From Chlorobiota bacterium (lineage in GTDB: Bacteria > Bacteroidota > Ignavibacteria > OLB7), in NCBI GenBank assembly GCA_016700335.1, contig CP065014.1:124001-188000 (forward strand): a stretch of DNA of 64,000 nucleotides. The letters are read 5' to 3'. Position 1 is the stretch's first letter; every line of letters starts with the position of its first letter. Position numbers and translations under genes: made by a program. The notes beneath the pieces are model-generated. The model searched no databases and had not been told where the DNA came from. It saw only the letters and a list, made by a program, of their open reading frames with translations. Below, piece after piece: positions 1-8,593 of the stretch.

Positions 1-425
1 TTGGGTATAGAATTCATCCAATTAGTAAGAGAGTTAAAAAGCATGATGGAATTGATATATCTGTTCCTCAAGGTTCAAATATTATTGCACCAAATAGCGG
101 TGTAGTTGTTTTTGCAGGTAGAAAAGGTGGTTATGGAAATGTTGTAATTATTGATCATGGTTATGGATATCAAACGTTATATGGTCATACTTGTAAAATG
201 TTAGTAAAAGAAGGTGATGAAGTTACAGCTGGTCAAGTTATCGCTTTAGTTGGCTCTACAGGTGCCTCAACAGGTCCTCATTTGCATTACGAAGTGCATG
301 TTGATGGTAAAAAAGTTGATCCTCAAATGTTCATTCCTAAGAATTCTTTTCATGAATTTTCTGCAGATGTATTACCATTATTAGCGGTATCTCCAATAGA
401 ATCTTTAGATAAAAAAGTTAATTAA
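1..425 (+). CDS. M23 (LytM-type) zinc metallopeptidase, C-terminal part
   Basis: This is the 3' end of a gene whose start lies outside the window; reading in frame from base 3 gives about 140 residues. They form the core of an M23 peptidase domain: a KHDGIDI segment with the first His and Asp zinc ligands, a GHT segment, and the closing HLHYEV motif (HxH) preceded by a typical GSTGASTGPH turn. Family members cleave peptidoglycan cross-bridges in the periplasm or activate amidases at the division site. The C-terminal tail after VDPQMF is about 30 residues and carries no recognisable domain. A hairpin with a T-rich tail follows 19 bases downstream. The specific family member cannot be named without the N-terminus. 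Confidence 0.85.
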   Translation, partial: GYRIHPISKRVKKHDGIDISVPQGSNIIAPNSGVVVFAGRKGGYGNVVIIDHGYGYQTLYGHTCKMLVKEGDEVTAGQVIALVGSTGASTGPHLHYEVHVDGKKVDPQMFIPKNSFHEFSADVLPLLAVSPIESLDKKVN

Positions 426-443
426 TTAATTTGAATATATTTT

Positions 444-485
444 AAAGCCACATCCTAATAGTTAAGGTTGTGGCTTTAGTTTTTA
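444..485 (+). terminator. Rho-independent terminator after M23 gene
   Basis: Perfect 9-bp inverted repeat (AAAGCCACA at 444-452 with TGTGGCTTT at 469-477) followed by AGTTTTTAT. It lies between the M23 gene and purH and should end the M23 transcript. Confidence 0.7.
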
Positions 486-570
486 TATTTAGAATCATTT
501 AATTGAATTTTGTAGTTAATTTTAAATTACTTTTCCATCAAAATTACATCAACAATTGTTCATAATCTAA

Positions 571-2124
571 ATGTCTAAAATTAAAATATCCAGAGCATTA
601 ATAAGTGTTTATGATAAAACTGGAATTATTGAATTTGCTTCAGAACTAAGTAAAACAGGAATTGAGATAATCTCAACTGGTGGCACTGCAAAAGCTTTAA
701 GAGAATCAGGTTTGACAGTAACAGATGTAAGTGATGTTACTGGTTTCCCAGAAATGATGGATGGAAGAGTAAAAACACTTCACCCTAAAATCCATGGTGG
801 AATTTTAGGAAGACTAGATAATGAAGAAGATATCTGCATTATGAAGCTTCATGGCATAGTATCAATCGATATTGTAATTATAAATTTGTATCCATTTCAA
901 AAGACCGTTTTAAGTGGTGCCTTACATGAAGAAATTATAGAGCAAATTGATATTGGTGGTCCAGCAATGATAAGAAGTAGTGCTAAGAATTATAATTTTA
1001 CTGCAATTGTTACAAATCCGCATCAATATTATGAAGTATTAAGTGAGCTAAGTTCAAATAATAATACTATAAATAATAGGCTACGTTTAAAATTAGCATC
1101 AGATGCTTTTTTATTAACTTCTGAGTATGATAATTCAATATCGAATTATTTTTCAAACTATATAAATTATAATAAAAAAAATAATTTTCCCGATAAGCTA
1201 AACTTAAATTATTTAATAGATCAGAACTTGAGATATGGTGAGAACCCACATCAAGGAGCAGCTTTGTATGGCGGATTCACTAAAATCTTTAATCAAATAC
1301 ATGGTAAAGAGTTATCATACAATAATATTGTAGATATTGATTCAGTAGCAAGATTAGTCCTTGAATTTGATAATCCAACTTGTGCAATTGTAAAACATAC
1401 AAATCCATGTGGAGTTGCTAGCGCAGGTAATTTAAAAGATGCATATAAAATGGCATTTGATACAGATGTATTATCTCCATTTGGAGGTATTATTGCAGTA
1501 AATAGAAAACTTGATTTAGAGGCAGCTTTAGAAATGAACACCATTTTTAGTGAAGTAATTATTGCCCCAGAGTTTGATGATGATGCGATTAATTTGTTGA
1601 AAAAAAAGAAAGATAGAAGACTAATTATTGTAGATTACAAATTGTTGAAAAGTGAGTTAGTAGTTGAATACAAATCAGTATCAGGTGGAATGTTAGTACA
1701 AAATTATGATTCAGATATATTTGATAAAGACTCAATGAAAGTAGTCACTAAAAGAGAACCGACGCCTGAAGAATGGGAATCTATGATGTTCGCCTGGAAA
1801 ATTTCAAAACATGTAAAATCCAATGCAATTGTTTATGCGAAAAATAATCGTACTTTAGGTATTGGAGCAGGACAAATGTCAAGAGTTGATTCTGTTATAA
1901 CAGCAACTCGTAAGTCGAAGGTTGCTGGGCTTGATTTAAATGGATCAGCTGTTGCTTCAGAAGCCTTTTTCCCATTTGCTGATGGATTACTTGAAGCTAT
2001 TAATTCGGGAGCTACAGCTGTAATACAACCAGGTGGATCTGTTCGAGATAATGAAGTTATTGAGGCAGCAGATTTAAATAATGCTACTATGATAATGACT
2101 GGAATGAGACACTTTAAACATTAA
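571..2124 (+). CDS. purH: Bifunctional AICAR transformylase / IMP cyclohydrolase
   Basis: Catalyses the last two steps of de novo purine synthesis: formylation of AICAR with 10-formyl-THF, then ring closure to IMP, in the cytoplasm. At 517 residues it is the usual length. The N-terminal MGS-like cyclohydrolase domain (about 1-150) shows ISVYDKTG, STGGTAKAL and GRVKTLHPKIHGG. The C-terminal transformylase domain contains VKHTNPCGVA with the Lys275-His276 pair that matches the catalytic Lys-His of the family, and SDVLSPFGG-like DTDVLSPFGG. It starts with ATG 85 bases after the preceding terminator and appears to be a single-gene transcript. There is no purD or other pur gene nearby. Confidence 0.97.
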   Translation: MSKIKISRALISVYDKTGIIEFASELSKTGIEIISTGGTAKALRESGLTVTDVSDVTGFPEMMDGRVKTLHPKIHGGILGRLDNEEDICIMKLHGIVSIDIVIINLYPFQKTVLSGALHEEIIEQIDIGGPAMIRSSAKNYNFTAIVTNPHQYYEVLSELSSNNNTINNRLRLKLASDAFLLTSEYDNSISNYFSNYINYNKKNNFPDKLNLNYLIDQNLRYGENPHQGAALYGGFTKIFNQIHGKELSYNNIVDIDSVARLVLEFDNPTCAIVKHTNPCGVASAGNLKDAYKMAFDTDVLSPFGGIIAVNRKLDLEAALEMNTIFSEVIIAPEFDDDAINLLKKKKDRRLIIVDYKLLKSELVVEYKSVSGGMLVQNYDSDIFDKDSMKVVTKREPTPEEWESMMFAWKISKHVKSNAIVYAKNNRTLGIGAGQMSRVDSVITATRKSKVAGLDLNGSAVASEAFFPFADGLLEAINSGATAVIQPGGSVRDNEVIEAADLNNATMIMTGMRHFKH

Positions 2125-2284
2125 CAATATTTGAATTTAAAATTAAACAAATGCAAAAAGATAAAATAGTTAGATTAGTTTTAAGCTTGCAAATAATTTT
2201 CAATAGATGAATAATTTCTTCTTAATAGTGTTTAATTCAAATTTAAAAAACTGATTCAATTAAACATTAGTTTATCAAAGTATT

Positions 2285-2328
2285 AAAAAACTTGTAAAAA
2301 GATATAAATTTTTTTCAAGTTTTTTTTT
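2285..2328 (+). terminator. Possible weak terminator after purH
   Basis: AAAAAACTTG (2285-2294) pairs with CAAGTTTTTT (2316-2325) around a 21-base AT-rich loop and runs into a T tract. Only 3 of the 10 pairs are G-C, so it may be chance in AT-rich DNA; it lies 160 bases after the purH stop. Confidence 0.3.
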
Positions 2329-2793
2329 GTGATAAATCAAAATTTAGTATGTAATTTTTTTTGTAAAGTATGATTTTTTTTTGGAAAATTTTATATAAAT
2401 TTTTCTAAAATTCTATAGATTTAATAACTATAAATAAATTAAATTATAATTTCAATTCAATATCGAATAAATTTGAAATTTGAATTGATTTAATTTTACA
2501 ATTTAATCCGTTAGATATTGAAAATAGCAACAAGTAAATTACCATACAAATTAACTTATAATTATCCTTCAAAACCCCCACTTTTCACCACTATTGATTA
2601 ATACTGAATATAAAATCAGCAGTATTAAATTTCAAAAAAGTCCATATACTGAAAATAAATTCAGTATAATTACAAAAATGTTGTGAACAAGTAATAACGG
2701 CAATTGATCATTTGAGAAACCTCGAAATTATTTAAAAAAAAGGTTTTTGTTGTAAAATTCAATAAAAAGAGAATATATTTTTAATTAACTGTA

Positions 2794-2836
2794 TTGTGGA
2801 AATGATAATTAATTAATTTTGTGGGGGATAGTGGGG
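2794..2836 (+). promoter_or_regulatory. Putative mraZ promoter with MraZ-type operator repeats
   Basis: Two direct TGGGG repeats (2822-2826 and 2832-2836) are spaced by five bases. This is the arrangement described for MraZ binding (TGGGN repeats with 5-base spacers) in front of mraZ in other bacteria. Directly upstream, TAATTTTG (2814-2821) fits the Bacteroidota -7 consensus TAnnTTTG, with a TTG at 2794-2796, 17 bases further up. The repeats sit at the predicted transcription start, as expected for autorepression of the whole cluster by MraZ. The operator match is direct; the promoter is inferred, and the spacer is shorter than in typical Bacteroidota promoters. Confidence 0.55.
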
Positions 2837-2869
2837 GAAAAATCCCGATAAAACGAAAAGTTAATATAA

Positions 2870-3325
2870 ATGTCATTTTTCATAGGTAAGGAGATATATT
2901 CATTAGACTCAAAAGGGAGGGTAAACTTCCCTTTAAAGATGCGCAAGGATATTGAAGGAGATGACAAAGAAAGGATGATTATTACACGCAGACCAGATTC
3001 AGAAAAATGTTTATTTATTTATCCTATGGATGAATGGAAGAATCAAATTGAGGTATTAAGAAGTTTGAATAACTATCGAGAAAAAGATAGATTTTTTATT
3101 AGAACATTTTTAGAAAATGCTGAGAGAATTGAACTTGATTCTCAATCCAGAATTTCTGTTTCTAAAGATTTAGTTGAATATGCAGAATTAAAAAAAGAAG
3201 TTTTAATAATTGGTGCAATGGATCATATAGAACTTTGGAATCCAGAGAATTATTTTACTTATTGTAAATCGAAAGAAGTTGAATTCCCGAATGTTACAGA
3301 TGAAGTTTTAGGGAAGAGTATCTAG
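2870..3325 (+). CDS. mraZ: MraZ, transcriptional regulator of the dcw cluster
   Basis: DNA-binding AbrB-like protein that represses the division and cell-wall operon from repeats upstream of itself. The 151 residues hold two MraZ half-domains: SLDSKGRVNFP near residue 14 and LDSQSRISVS near residue 85, both with the Asp-to-Arg signature of the fold. Length is normal. It begins with ATG 34 bases after the putative MraZ repeats and lacks a Shine-Dalgarno sequence, as most genes here do. It is first in a run of 16 same-strand genes ending with ftsZ. Confidence 0.95.
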   Translation: MSFFIGKEIYSLDSKGRVNFPLKMRKDIEGDDKERMIITRRPDSEKCLFIYPMDEWKNQIEVLRSLNNYREKDRFFIRTFLENAERIELDSQSRISVSKDLVEYAELKKEVLIIGAMDHIELWNPENYFTYCKSKEVEFPNVTDEVLGKSI

Positions 3326-3447
3326 AATTTTAAGTCAACTAGAAATAAACAAAATTAATAAAGTGGGCAACACAATTTTTCTTTCATTAATATTAATTGA
3401 AAGGAATATGCCTGCCTAAATAAATAAATTTTTCAATACCGGTATCA

Positions 3448-4401
3448 GTGAAAAATAATTACCATATTCCGGTTCTTTTAAAAGAAAGTATTGAATTATT
3501 AATTACAGATTTAAATGGAACTTATGTTGATGGAACTGCAGGAGGTGGTGGACATACATCTTTAATTTTAGATTTAATTTCCAAAGATGGTTTTGTTTAT
3601 GATTTTGATGCAGATGAAAAAGCAATTGAATTTGTAAAAGAGAGGTTTAAAGATAATGTCAAAATTAATTTTTCTGCACATCAAAAGTATTTTACAGAAG
3701 CAGTAAATTTTCTAAAAGAAAATAATATCAAATTAAATGGTGTGATTCTAGATTTAGGTGTTTCGAGTAGACAATTAGATTCTTCTCAAATTGGGCTAAG
3801 TTACAGAAGTGAAATGCCATTAGATATGAGGTTTAGAAGAAGTGATGATAAAATTTCAGCCAAAGAATTTTTGAATGAAACAAACGCTGAAGATATTGCA
3901 GATGTTCTAAGAAAATTTGGCGAAGAACCAGCAGCATGGAAAATTGCACAAGCAATACATAACAAAAGTAAAACTAAAAAAATTGAGACAACCTTAGATT
4001 TAAAAAATATTATTGAAGATGAAATACCACAAGTATTTGTTGTAAAAACATTAACAAGAGTTTTTCAAGCTCTAAGAATATTTGTGAATAATGAAATGGA
4101 TGAACTAGAAAAGGCTTTAAGTGGTTACACAGATATTTTAATTGAAGGAGGGAGAATTGTTGTACTAACATATCACTCAATTGAAGATAGAATTGTTAAA
4201 TATTCTTTTAGGGATGAAATGAAAGACTGTATTTGTCCTCCATTTGTACCGAAATGTATATGTGACAAAGAACAGCGACTTAAGATAATTACAAGAAAAC
4301 CAATAGTTCCAGGAAAGTTGGAATTAGAAAATAATAAGAGATCAAGAAGTGCTAAGCTGAGAGTTGCTGAAAGAGTTCTATCAACAAAAAAAATGAATTG
4401 A
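3448..4401 (+). CDS. rsmH: 16S rRNA m4C1402 methyltransferase RsmH (MraW)
   Basis: SAM-dependent enzyme that N4-methylates C1402 of 16S rRNA and is nearly always second in the dcw cluster. The 317 residues show the SAM-binding loop DGTAGGGGHTS near residue 28, ILDLGVSSRQLD near 104, PLDMRF, the insert domain, and YHSIEDRIVK near 242. A Cys-rich segment (CICPPFVPKCICD) follows, as in many homologues. The start is GTG at 3448, supported by the family N-terminus NYHIPVLLKE just after it; no ATG is available in the right place. Confidence 0.96.
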   Translation: MKNNYHIPVLLKESIELLITDLNGTYVDGTAGGGGHTSLILDLISKDGFVYDFDADEKAIEFVKERFKDNVKINFSAHQKYFTEAVNFLKENNIKLNGVILDLGVSSRQLDSSQIGLSYRSEMPLDMRFRRSDDKISAKEFLNETNAEDIADVLRKFGEEPAAWKIAQAIHNKSKTKKIETTLDLKNIIEDEIPQVFVVKTLTRVFQALRIFVNNEMDELEKALSGYTDILIEGGRIVVLTYHSIEDRIVKYSFRDEMKDCICPPFVPKCICDKEQRLKIITRKPIVPGKLELENNKRSRSAKLRVAERVLSTKKMN

Positions 4402-4488
4402 TTAAATTCTAAGTCAGGTCATTTGTTGGTAAAAAAATATAGTTGATTAAATATTAAGGATTGAATAATAAATCCCAAGAAAATTAAA

Positions 4489-4821
4489 GTGATAAGATTG
4501 AGAGATGAAAATAAAGCAATAGCTAATAGAGCTCCTTCTAAACAACTCTTTTTAAGAAGATGGACGATTGTTATAGTGTTAGGGTTGATGGCAGGGTTGG
4601 CAGTTTTGTATATTTCAAATACAATTGTTGTGGATAAAGCAATTAAGAAAATAAATGACTTAGAAAAAGAACGTAATTCAATACATGCTAAAAATGAACA
4701 ATATCGAGCAGATGTATTGAGGTTAACAGCATTAGATTATATTGGACCTGTAGCTCAGAAGAAGCTCGGGATGCGGTTTCCCAAAAAAGCAGCAATAGAT
4801 TTGACTGAACCAACGTATTGA
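4489..4821 (+). CDS. ftsL: FtsL-like divisome membrane protein
   Basis: Short bitopic protein of 110 residues. A basic cytoplasmic N-terminus (about 1-26) is followed by one membrane helix (about 27-50) and a periplasmic coiled coil (about 52-85) ending in RFPKKAAIDL. Sequence similarity to FtsL families is weak, as is normal. The call rests on topology, length and position between rsmH and ftsI, where FtsL (with FtsQ and FtsB) activates septal peptidoglycan synthesis. The start is GTG. There is no zipper-like hydrophobic heptad as clean as in enterobacterial FtsL. Confidence 0.75.
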   Translation: MIRLRDENKAIANRAPSKQLFLRRWTIVIVLGLMAGLAVLYISNTIVVDKAIKKINDLEKERNSIHAKNEQYRADVLRLTALDYIGPVAQKKLGMRFPKKAAIDLTEPTY

Positions 4822-4884
4822 TATTCATTTAATAAGAAAATAGTTTATAAATATAATAGTTTAGAATAATAGTAATATCCAAAT

Positions 4885-6984
4885 TTGAAATCAAAAGATT
4901 TAAATATTGACAATTGGCGAACTAACTCAGTTTTATCATTACTAATTGGTGCCCTATTAATTATGGGAGGAAGGTTGGTTTGGTTGCAGATTATAAAAGG
5001 AGATGATTTTGTTAGCATGGCAAAAAAGCAGTATGAATCTGTTGAGCCACTTATAGCAACTAGAGGAATAATCTTTGACTGTAACGGACATATACTTGCT
5101 ACAAATAATGATGTTTACACAATTGCTATCGATCCTAAATCTGTACAGAATCAAACTGATTTATCAAAGTCATTATCAAAATATCTGAAGATTAAATATA
5201 GTGATGCATTATCATTAGTTACTTCAAAAGATACCAGGTATGTTCCTATAAAAGGTAGATTCAAATATTCAGTTGTGAGTAATTTAGAAGGAATAGATAA
5301 AGGTATAATAATAAGGAAACAAATTAAACGCAATTATGAATATGGTACAATTGCATCTCAAATTCTTGGTGGAACAAATATAGATCTAAAAGGTATAAGT
5401 GGTTTAGAACAATATTATGATAAAGTTTTGAAAGGTGAGAATGGATATATGATAATGCAAAGGGATAGATTAAGCCAAAGGACACCAAGCGTAGATTTAC
5501 CAAAAGTACCAGCAGTAAATGGAGAAGGTATTGGGCTAACAATAGATATTAATATCCAACAAATTGTTGAGGAGGAACTTCTTAAAGGTGTAAAGAATGC
5601 TGGAGCAGCTTCTGGAACTGCAATTGCGGTTGATCCAAGAACAGGAGAAGTTCTTGCTTTAGTAAGTTTACCTACCTATAATCCGAATGATTTAAGTTCT
5701 ATGAACAATAATAATTCTAGAATGAGGGCTTTGGTAGATAATTATGAACCTGGCTCTACAATGAAAGTTGTAACTGCTTCAGCTGCTCTTCAAGAAAAAG
5801 TAATCAATGTAAATGAAAAAATAAATACATCGACAAATAATTTATTGCCTTATCCAATTTCCGATGATCATAAAGTTGGAACAATAGATATCAATGAAGC
5901 AATGGAACAATCTAGTAATGTATTTTTTGCAGATGTTGCATTAAAGATTCCTAATCCTAAGTTTAGAAAATATATTAGAGATTTTGGTTTTGGCATAAAT
6001 ACTGGGATAGATTTACCTGGTGAAATTAGTGGATTTGTTTGTAAAGGAAAAGATTTTACAAGACAAATGCAAGCTTACAATGCTCATGGTTACGGTCTAT
6101 CAGTTACTCCTTTACAAATGGTTATGGCATACTCTGCAATTGCAAATGGAGGAAAAATAATGAAACCATTTATTGTTAAAAAAATATTTAATAATAATGG
6201 ATCTATTAAAGAAGAAATTAAACCTAAAGAAATTAGGGAGGTTGTAGTCCCTGAAGTTGCAGCTAACGTTAGAGATATGCTTGTACGAGTTGTTGAGGGA
6301 AGTAAGGGAACTGGCAGAAGAGCTTCAGTACCAGGCTTAAGGATAGCAGGAAAAACAGGGACAGCAAAATTAGTATTAGATGGAAAGTATTCTGAGAATT
6401 ACAATGCATCATTTGTTGGCTTTTTTCCTGCATACAAGCCTAGTATCTCATTATTGATTCTATTGAATTCTCCTAAGAATGCTTTTTATGGTGGTGAAGT
6501 AGCAGCTCCAATATTTGGTGAAATTGCAAAAAGAATTTCAAGTGCAAAAATGAATGATACTGACCCAAATTTTATAAAGTCAGTAAAAATAATGACAGAG
6601 AAAATTACTCCAGATTCTTTACTTAAAACAGAAGTGATAGTTCCAGACTTAAGGGGAATGAATCAAAACTCAGCAATATCAGTTGCGGACATTTCTAATT
6701 TAAGAATACTCAGTAATAATGAAGGTTCGATTATAGGTTGGCAATCACCAGCCCCCGGCACTAAAGTAAAAATTCAATCTGCAATTAAAATAAAGTTAAT
6801 CTCTCAAAATTTATGTTATAAAATGCCAGATCTTAAAGGTCTTTCTATTAGACAAGCTTTGAACATTTTGAGTGTATTTAAATTGAGAAGTAATATTAAA
6901 GGAAGAGGTGTGGTAATGAATCAAACCCCAAAAGCAGGAACTTTGCTTGATGGGAAGATTAAAATTTTAATAGAATGTGGATAA
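4885..6984 (+). CDS. ftsI: FtsI/PBP3-type septal transpeptidase with PASTA repeats
   Basis: Class B penicillin-binding protein that cross-links septal peptidoglycan with FtsW. The 699 residues run: TTG start, membrane anchor (about 15-36), dimerisation domain with RGIIFDCNG, then transpeptidase domain. Catalytic motifs are STMK (Ser near 290), SSN (near 342) and KTGT (near 490). Two C-terminal PASTA domains (about 587-640 and 643-699; VPDLRGMNQNSAI and MPDLKGLSIRQAL) are present, as in other FCB and Gram-positive homologues; they are absent from proteobacterial FtsI. The TTG start is needed because the next Met lies inside the anchor helix. Confidence 0.95.
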   Translation: MKSKDLNIDNWRTNSVLSLLIGALLIMGGRLVWLQIIKGDDFVSMAKKQYESVEPLIATRGIIFDCNGHILATNNDVYTIAIDPKSVQNQTDLSKSLSKYLKIKYSDALSLVTSKDTRYVPIKGRFKYSVVSNLEGIDKGIIIRKQIKRNYEYGTIASQILGGTNIDLKGISGLEQYYDKVLKGENGYMIMQRDRLSQRTPSVDLPKVPAVNGEGIGLTIDINIQQIVEEELLKGVKNAGAASGTAIAVDPRTGEVLALVSLPTYNPNDLSSMNNNNSRMRALVDNYEPGSTMKVVTASAALQEKVINVNEKINTSTNNLLPYPISDDHKVGTIDINEAMEQSSNVFFADVALKIPNPKFRKYIRDFGFGINTGIDLPGEISGFVCKGKDFTRQMQAYNAHGYGLSVTPLQMVMAYSAIANGGKIMKPFIVKKIFNNNGSIKEEIKPKEIREVVVPEVAANVRDMLVRVVEGSKGTGRRASVPGLRIAGKTGTAKLVLDGKYSENYNASFVGFFPAYKPSISLLILLNSPKNAFYGGEVAAPIFGEIAKRISSAKMNDTDPNFIKSVKIMTEKITPDSLLKTEVIVPDLRGMNQNSAISVADISNLRILSNNEGSIIGWQSPAPGTKVKIQSAIKIKLISQNLCYKMPDLKGLSIRQALNILSVFKLRSNIKGRGVVMNQTPKAGTLLDGKIKILIECG

Positions 6985-7048
6985 GTAAATTTAAATCTAT
7001 TAATATAATTGTAAATATTAATGTTCATTTAAAAAATTCAATAATGTT

Positions 7049-8557
7049 TTGATTCTAAAAGATTTAATAAAAAGTATTGATAGAGTTAAAAGTGTCAATG
7101 GCACTTTAAATAATAATGTTAATAAAATTTGTTATGATAGTAGAAAAGTAAATTCAGAAGAAGATTTGTTTGTTGCAATAAATAGTTTAGATGATAATGC
7201 TTTACAGTTTATTCCACAAGCAATTGAAAATGGATCTAGAGTTATAGTTTTTGACAACAAAGATTTAGTAGATATCAATGAATTAAAAAAAATAAAATTA
7301 GATGAGGAATTTACATTTATAGAAGTTGAAGACGCAAGAGTTGCAATGGCTCAGTTATCCTTTAAATTAAATGGATCACCTCAAAACAAATTAAAGTTAT
7401 TTGGCATAACTGGTACTAATGGTAAAACAACAATATCATATTTAATAAAACAAATATTTGAGAATGAAGGAATAAAAACTGTTTTAATTGGTACACTTGG
7501 TGTGATGATAGAAAATGATTTTTTATCAACTGGTTTTACAACACCTGAATCACCAGATTTAGCAATAATATTGAATGATGCAATTGAAAAAGGATGTAAG
7601 GCTGTGGTTATGGAAGTATCTTCACATGCTTTAGCTTTGAATAGAGTTTTCGGAATTAATTTTAACGGAGCTATCTTTTCCAATATCACAATAGATCATT
7701 TAGACTTCCATAAAACATTTGAAGAATATTTAAACACTAAGTTGAAATTGTTTCAAAACCTTGATTCTAATGGTTTTGCAGTAATTAATATTGATGATAA
7801 TTATGGGGATAAGTTTGTGGATATGTGCAAAACTCAAGCAATTACATATGGTAAACAGAAAGAAACATCTGCTAGAATAGAAAATATCAAGTTAGAATTA
7901 GGCTTTACAAGGTTTGATTTAATTATGAAAAATGGAAATTGTTACAATCTTCAAACAAAATTTACAGGTGAATTTAATGTATATAATGTTGCTTCAGTTG
8001 TAGCATTATGTGATTGTTTAGGGTTTGATAAGATTAGATTAACAAAAGCTGTGAGTGAATTAATCGGAGTTCCAGGTAGAATGGAAACTTTTAAAAGTTC
8101 AATAGGATTTAATGTTATTGTTGATTATGCACATACTCCAGATGCTATAGAAAATGTGTTAGTTACTTTAAGAAATTTGATAACTAATGATGGAAAAATA
8201 ATTTGTGTTTTTGGATGTGGTGGTGATAGAGATAAATCTAAGAGACCATTGATGGGTGAGGTATCATCGAGATTGTCAGATAAAGTTATAGTAACATCTG
8301 ATAACCCTAGAACTGAAAATCCTCTTGATATTATTAATGAAGTTGTAACTGGAATTATTGATAAAAGTAATTTTTATGAAATTGAAATTGATAGGGAAGT
8401 TGCTATTAAAAGAGCAATAAAGATTGCAAATAAAAATGATATTGTTCTAATTGCAGGCAAGGGACATGAAGATTATCAAGTTATAGGAAATCAAAAAATT
8501 CATTTAGATGATAGGGAAATCGTTAGAAAATTTCTTAATATAAATTCAAATGATTGA
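7049..8557 (+). CDS. murE: UDP-MurNAc-tripeptide synthetase (meso-DAP adding)
   Basis: ATP-dependent ligase that adds the third stem-peptide residue to UDP-MurNAc-L-Ala-D-Glu. The 502 residues contain the Mur P-loop GTNGKTT near residue 120, VMEVSSHAL, the DHLDFH segment and, near 418, the DNPRTE motif that in this family selects meso-diaminopimelate rather than lysine. The cell wall is therefore predicted to be DAP-type. The start is TTG, 64 bases after ftsI, followed by the usual N-terminal domain. Confidence 0.95.
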   Translation: MILKDLIKSIDRVKSVNGTLNNNVNKICYDSRKVNSEEDLFVAINSLDDNALQFIPQAIENGSRVIVFDNKDLVDINELKKIKLDEEFTFIEVEDARVAMAQLSFKLNGSPQNKLKLFGITGTNGKTTISYLIKQIFENEGIKTVLIGTLGVMIENDFLSTGFTTPESPDLAIILNDAIEKGCKAVVMEVSSHALALNRVFGINFNGAIFSNITIDHLDFHKTFEEYLNTKLKLFQNLDSNGFAVINIDDNYGDKFVDMCKTQAITYGKQKETSARIENIKLELGFTRFDLIMKNGNCYNLQTKFTGEFNVYNVASVVALCDCLGFDKIRLTKAVSELIGVPGRMETFKSSIGFNVIVDYAHTPDAIENVLVTLRNLITNDGKIICVFGCGGDRDKSKRPLMGEVSSRLSDKVIVTSDNPRTENPLDIINEVVTGIIDKSNFYEIEIDREVAIKRAIKIANKNDIVLIAGKGHEDYQVIGNQKIHLDDREIVRKFLNINSND

Positions 8558-8593
8558 AAATGAAAAAGTAATAATTATTTTATTGAATGAAAA

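Larger units (their letters stand above)
2125..2869. other. Gene-free AT-rich stretch upstream of the dcw cluster
   Basis: About 745 bases with no credible open frame on either strand. It holds a weak AT-only hairpin with a T tract (2285-2328), which may end the purH transcript, and at its right end the putative mraZ promoter and MraZ operator (2794-2836). I see no RNA-gene structure that I can name in the rest. Confidence 0.5.

Noticed and set aside
2125..2780. Structured RNA in the 745-base gap before mraZ
   Set aside because: Runs of A and T give many weak hairpins but no recognisable tRNA, riboswitch or conserved stem.
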